Shown here: positions 62,048-64,000 of the stretch, piece by piece | Position numbering within the stretch: the first letter of the stretch is position 1 | How the letters are laid out: every line of letters begins with the position of its first letter | From: Geobacter sp. AOG2 | GTDB lineage: Bacteria; Desulfobacterota; Desulfuromonadia; Geobacterales; Pseudopelobacteraceae | Direction of reading: 5' to 3' | Length of the DNA: 64,000 nt | Assembly (NCBI RefSeq): GCF_019972295.1 | Contig: NZ_BLJA01000001.1 | Coordinates: forward strand, 1,529,607 to 1,593,606 | Position numbers and translations under genes: made by a program | Notes under the pieces: model-generated | What the model was told of the DNA's origin: nothing | The model's database searches: none | Seen by the model: only the letters and a program-made list of their open reading frames with translations

Positions 62048-64000
62048 TCAAGACGATACGTATAAATGAACCTGCGGGTATCGGCCGGACGCAAGAATAC
62101 GTCCGTTTCGCGGTTCCCTTTGCGCGCGGAGAGGCATTGCCCAGTGCGTCGATGGGCATTATTGACCCTGGCGGTCAAGCACAACCCTGCCAGACAAAGG
62201 TGCTTAAGCAGTGGCCTGACGGTTCAGTCAAATGGCTGCTGGCGGACTGCGCCGTTTCTGTTTCTGCCGGCAGTTCCCAAAGCTGCAAGCTTCTTGTCCA
62301 ACCTGAAGAAATGCCCGCACCCGCTGTTTCCGTGCGTGTCACCCAGGACCCTTCCGGATGGCGTGTGGATACGGGGGCGGGGACATTTTGTGTGGATGCT
62401 TGCGTTTTCCGGCCATTCGCCAGCGTCCAAAGGCAGACGGGCGAGTTGCTTCAGCCAGGCGGGGGCTTGTGCATACTAAGCATTAAAGATTTTCCGCAGC
62501 TTACGCCATCGATTGATAATATGTCCCTTGAAGACAATGGTCCTCTGCGGGCGGTCATCAATGTGTCGGGCCGTTTTTCTGAAGCAGGAAGAATGACAGA
62601 CCTACGGTTTTATGCGCGACTGCATTTTTTTGCCGGGAGCATGGCGGTAAAGATCGAGTTCACAATTCACAACCCGCAGGCTGCCAGGCATGCAGGAGGG
62701 TTGTGGGATTTGGGGGACCCAGGGGCTGTCCTGATAAATGAGTTGACTCTTACGTTGCCGTTTGCAGAAGGAATGGCATCTGAGATTCATTGTATTCCGG
62801 AACGCGGTCTTCCCTCCATAAACATTTCCGGCGCAACCAAGCTTTGCGTTTATCAGGAGTCGAGTGGAGGGTGTAACTGGCAGAGCCCGACACACCGTAA
62901 TCGCGATGGGCGCGTGCCCATGTCCCGCAGAGGCTATGTCATCGAGATCGACGGGGTTGAGAACGCCACGGGCATGCGTGCGACTCCGCGGTTCTGGTGC
63001 GGTACAAGAGGTATTGGGGTTGCTGCAGCTCTGCCTTCTTTTTGGCAGGAATTTCCCAAGTCAATCGAAGCGGATGAAAAGCAGCTCAAAATTCACTTGT
63101 TCCCCGCACGGTTCCCGGATGTGCATGAACTCCAGGGAGGGGAACGCAAAACCCATCTTCTTTGCCTGGATTTCGCCGCACAACCGGATGACCTGAGTTG
63201 GGCCTTATGGCCTGTCCAGGCCTTTGCAGCACCCGAGGAATATCGTGCCGCCAAGATTTTACTCGATTTGCCGGATAATGTGGATCTCATCGACAGCTTT
63301 TCCACCGCCGCAGCTATTCTCGATAAACGGGAGATCATTGACGAATACGGCTGGCGCAATTTTGGCGAGATATATGCCGACCACGAATCCGTCTTTCATA
63401 AGGAACGCGGGACGTTTGTCTCACACTATAACAATCAGTACGATTTCATCGCCGGGGCCTACAGAAAATTTTTCGCAACCGGAAATAGTGATTGGGAACG
63501 TATCGCAGCCGATCTTGCCGTCCATGTAAGCGATATCGATATCTATCATACCGGGCAGGACCGCCAGGAATACAACCACGGGCTTTTCTGGCATACCGAC
63601 CACTACATTGATGCCGGGCTTTCGAGCCACCGTTCTTTCTCCCGGGAGCATCTCAAGAGTAAAGAACCACGATCCTGTGGGGGAGGGCCTGGTGCCGAAC
63701 ACTGCTATACAACCGGTCTCATGTTGCATTATTTTCAGACCGGCAACCCCTTATTCATGCAATCGGTCATTTCCCTGGCTGACTGGGTTCTGATGGTACT
63801 GGAGGGGCCACAGACCGTTTTGGCTGCATTGAAACAAGGGATTCATTCTCTGAATCTCTGGCGGAATTCACGCGGAAATGTGCGCCTCTTTCCCCGATAT
63901 CCGCTGACCCGGGGGACCGGGAATGCCATCACTGCCTGCCTTGATGCCTATGAGATCGGGGGAGGGAAAAAGTATCTGGATGCAGCGGAGAAACTGATTC
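62044..64000 (+). CDS. RIFT-barrel/exo-rhamnogalacturonan-lyase-like protein, 3' truncated by the window
   Basis: Open from the ATG at 62044 (ATGA with the upstream stop) to the last base of the window: at least 652 codons without a stop. The N-terminus (VRFAVPFARGEALPS, then KQWPDGSVKWLLADC) matches the RIFT-barrel domain that begins PcRGLX/YetA-like lyases; later parts (YGWRNFGEIY, HYNNQYDFIAGAYRKFFATG, GPGAEHCYTTGLMLHY) resemble an alpha/alpha-barrel. No signal peptide. It is likely a polysaccharide lyase or modifying enzyme for the locus product. Confidence 0.72.
   Translation, partial: MIKTIRINEPAGIGRTQEYVRFAVPFARGEALPSASMGIIDPGGQAQPCQTKVLKQWPDGSVKWLLADCAVSVSAGSSQSCKLLVQPEEMPAPAVSVRVTQDPSGWRVDTGAGTFCVDACVFRPFASVQRQTGELLQPGGGLCILSIKDFPQLTPSIDNMSLEDNGPLRAVINVSGRFSEAGRMTDLRFYARLHFFAGSMAVKIEFTIHNPQAARHAGGLWDLGDPGAVLINELTLTLPFAEGMASEIHCIPERGLPSINISGATKLCVYQESSGGCNWQSPTHRNRDGRVPMSRRGYVIEIDGVENATGMRATPRFWCGTRGIGVAAALPSFWQEFPKSIEADEKQLKIHLFPARFPDVHELQGGERKTHLLCLDFAAQPDDLSWALWPVQAFAAPEEYRAAKILLDLPDNVDLIDSFSTAAAILDKREIIDEYGWRNFGEIYADHESVFHKERGTFVSHYNNQYDFIAGAYRKFFATGNSDWERIAADLAVHVSDIDIYHTGQDRQEYNHGLFWHTDHYIDAGLSSHRSFSREHLKSKEPRSCGGGPGAEHCYTTGLMLHYFQTGNPLFMQSVISLADWVLMVLEGPQTVLAALKQGIHSLNLWRNSRGNVRLFPRYPLTRGTGNAITACLDAYEIGGGKKYLDAAEKLI

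Noticed and set aside
62066..62479. 137-aa ORF at the start of the lyase-like gene
   Set aside because: Out-of-frame shadow of the gene that starts at 62044 and runs off the window.
1..64000. tRNA/rRNA genes and CRISPR arrays
   Set aside because: No T-loop-like GGTTCGAATCC context, rRNA motif or regular spaced repeat was found by eye.

Overview
The window looks like a chromosomal stretch of a Geobacter-type bacterium (Desulfuromonadales/Geobacteraceae). This is inferred from gene content, not from a marker gene: an XrtA/PEP-CTERM-type exopolysaccharide locus, a GEMM-family (cyclic dinucleotide) riboswitch in front of a secreted-protein operon, FlgO-type lipoproteins, and moderate GC interrupted by AT-rich accessory patches. 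No rRNA or tRNA gene and no CRISPR array was seen.

Region 1 (1-5.2 kb) holds small chromosomal genes: a frameshifted pRiA4b ORF-3-like remnant, a small unknown protein, an IHF/HU subunit, a divergent FtsZ/tubulin-like gene that has lost the GTP-binding signature and is followed by an unknown gene, an XRE regulator, and three lipoprotein genes, two of them FlgO-like.

Region 2 (5.3-15.3 kb, minus strand) is a four-gene operon behind a GEMM riboswitch with its own terminator. It encodes an exported phage-collar-domain protein, an exported RHS-core protein with a C-terminal CHAP-like amidase tip, a 2319-residue SpvB/VCBS/RHS protein ending in a dockerin, and a lipoprotein resembling a cohesin. 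I read it as a surface or secreted complex under cyclic-dinucleotide control; the dockerin and the cohesin-like lipoprotein suggest how it could be anchored.

Region 3 (15.3-32.3 kb, plus strand) is a defence and mobile island. A Type I restriction-modification operon (hsdR-hsdM-hsdS) continues into an ATPase-HNH pair of Septu-like layout. It is followed by an EVE-PD-(D/E)XK fusion, a second nuclease-like protein, two GIY-YIG proteins, a C39-like peptidase, a radC gene broken by a stop codon, and an IS3-family relic.

Region 4 (32.4-64 kb) is an exopolysaccharide locus. A PilZ gene lies divergent from it. The first gene, prsT, has a sigma-54-like promoter upstream. The conserved XrtA-type block follows (PrsT, phosphoglycosyl transferase, Wza-like export protein, Wzz-like protein, tyrosine autokinase, ATPase, beta-barrel protein). 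Next come sugar-modification genes, pyruvyl- and glycosyltransferases, a Wzm/Wzt ABC exporter, rfbF, deacetylases, a FemAB-like protein, an amidotransferase, and a lyase-like gene cut by the window end. No exosortase or PEP-CTERM substrate is visible in the window. Two copies of a MITE-like repeat lie at the start of and inside this locus.
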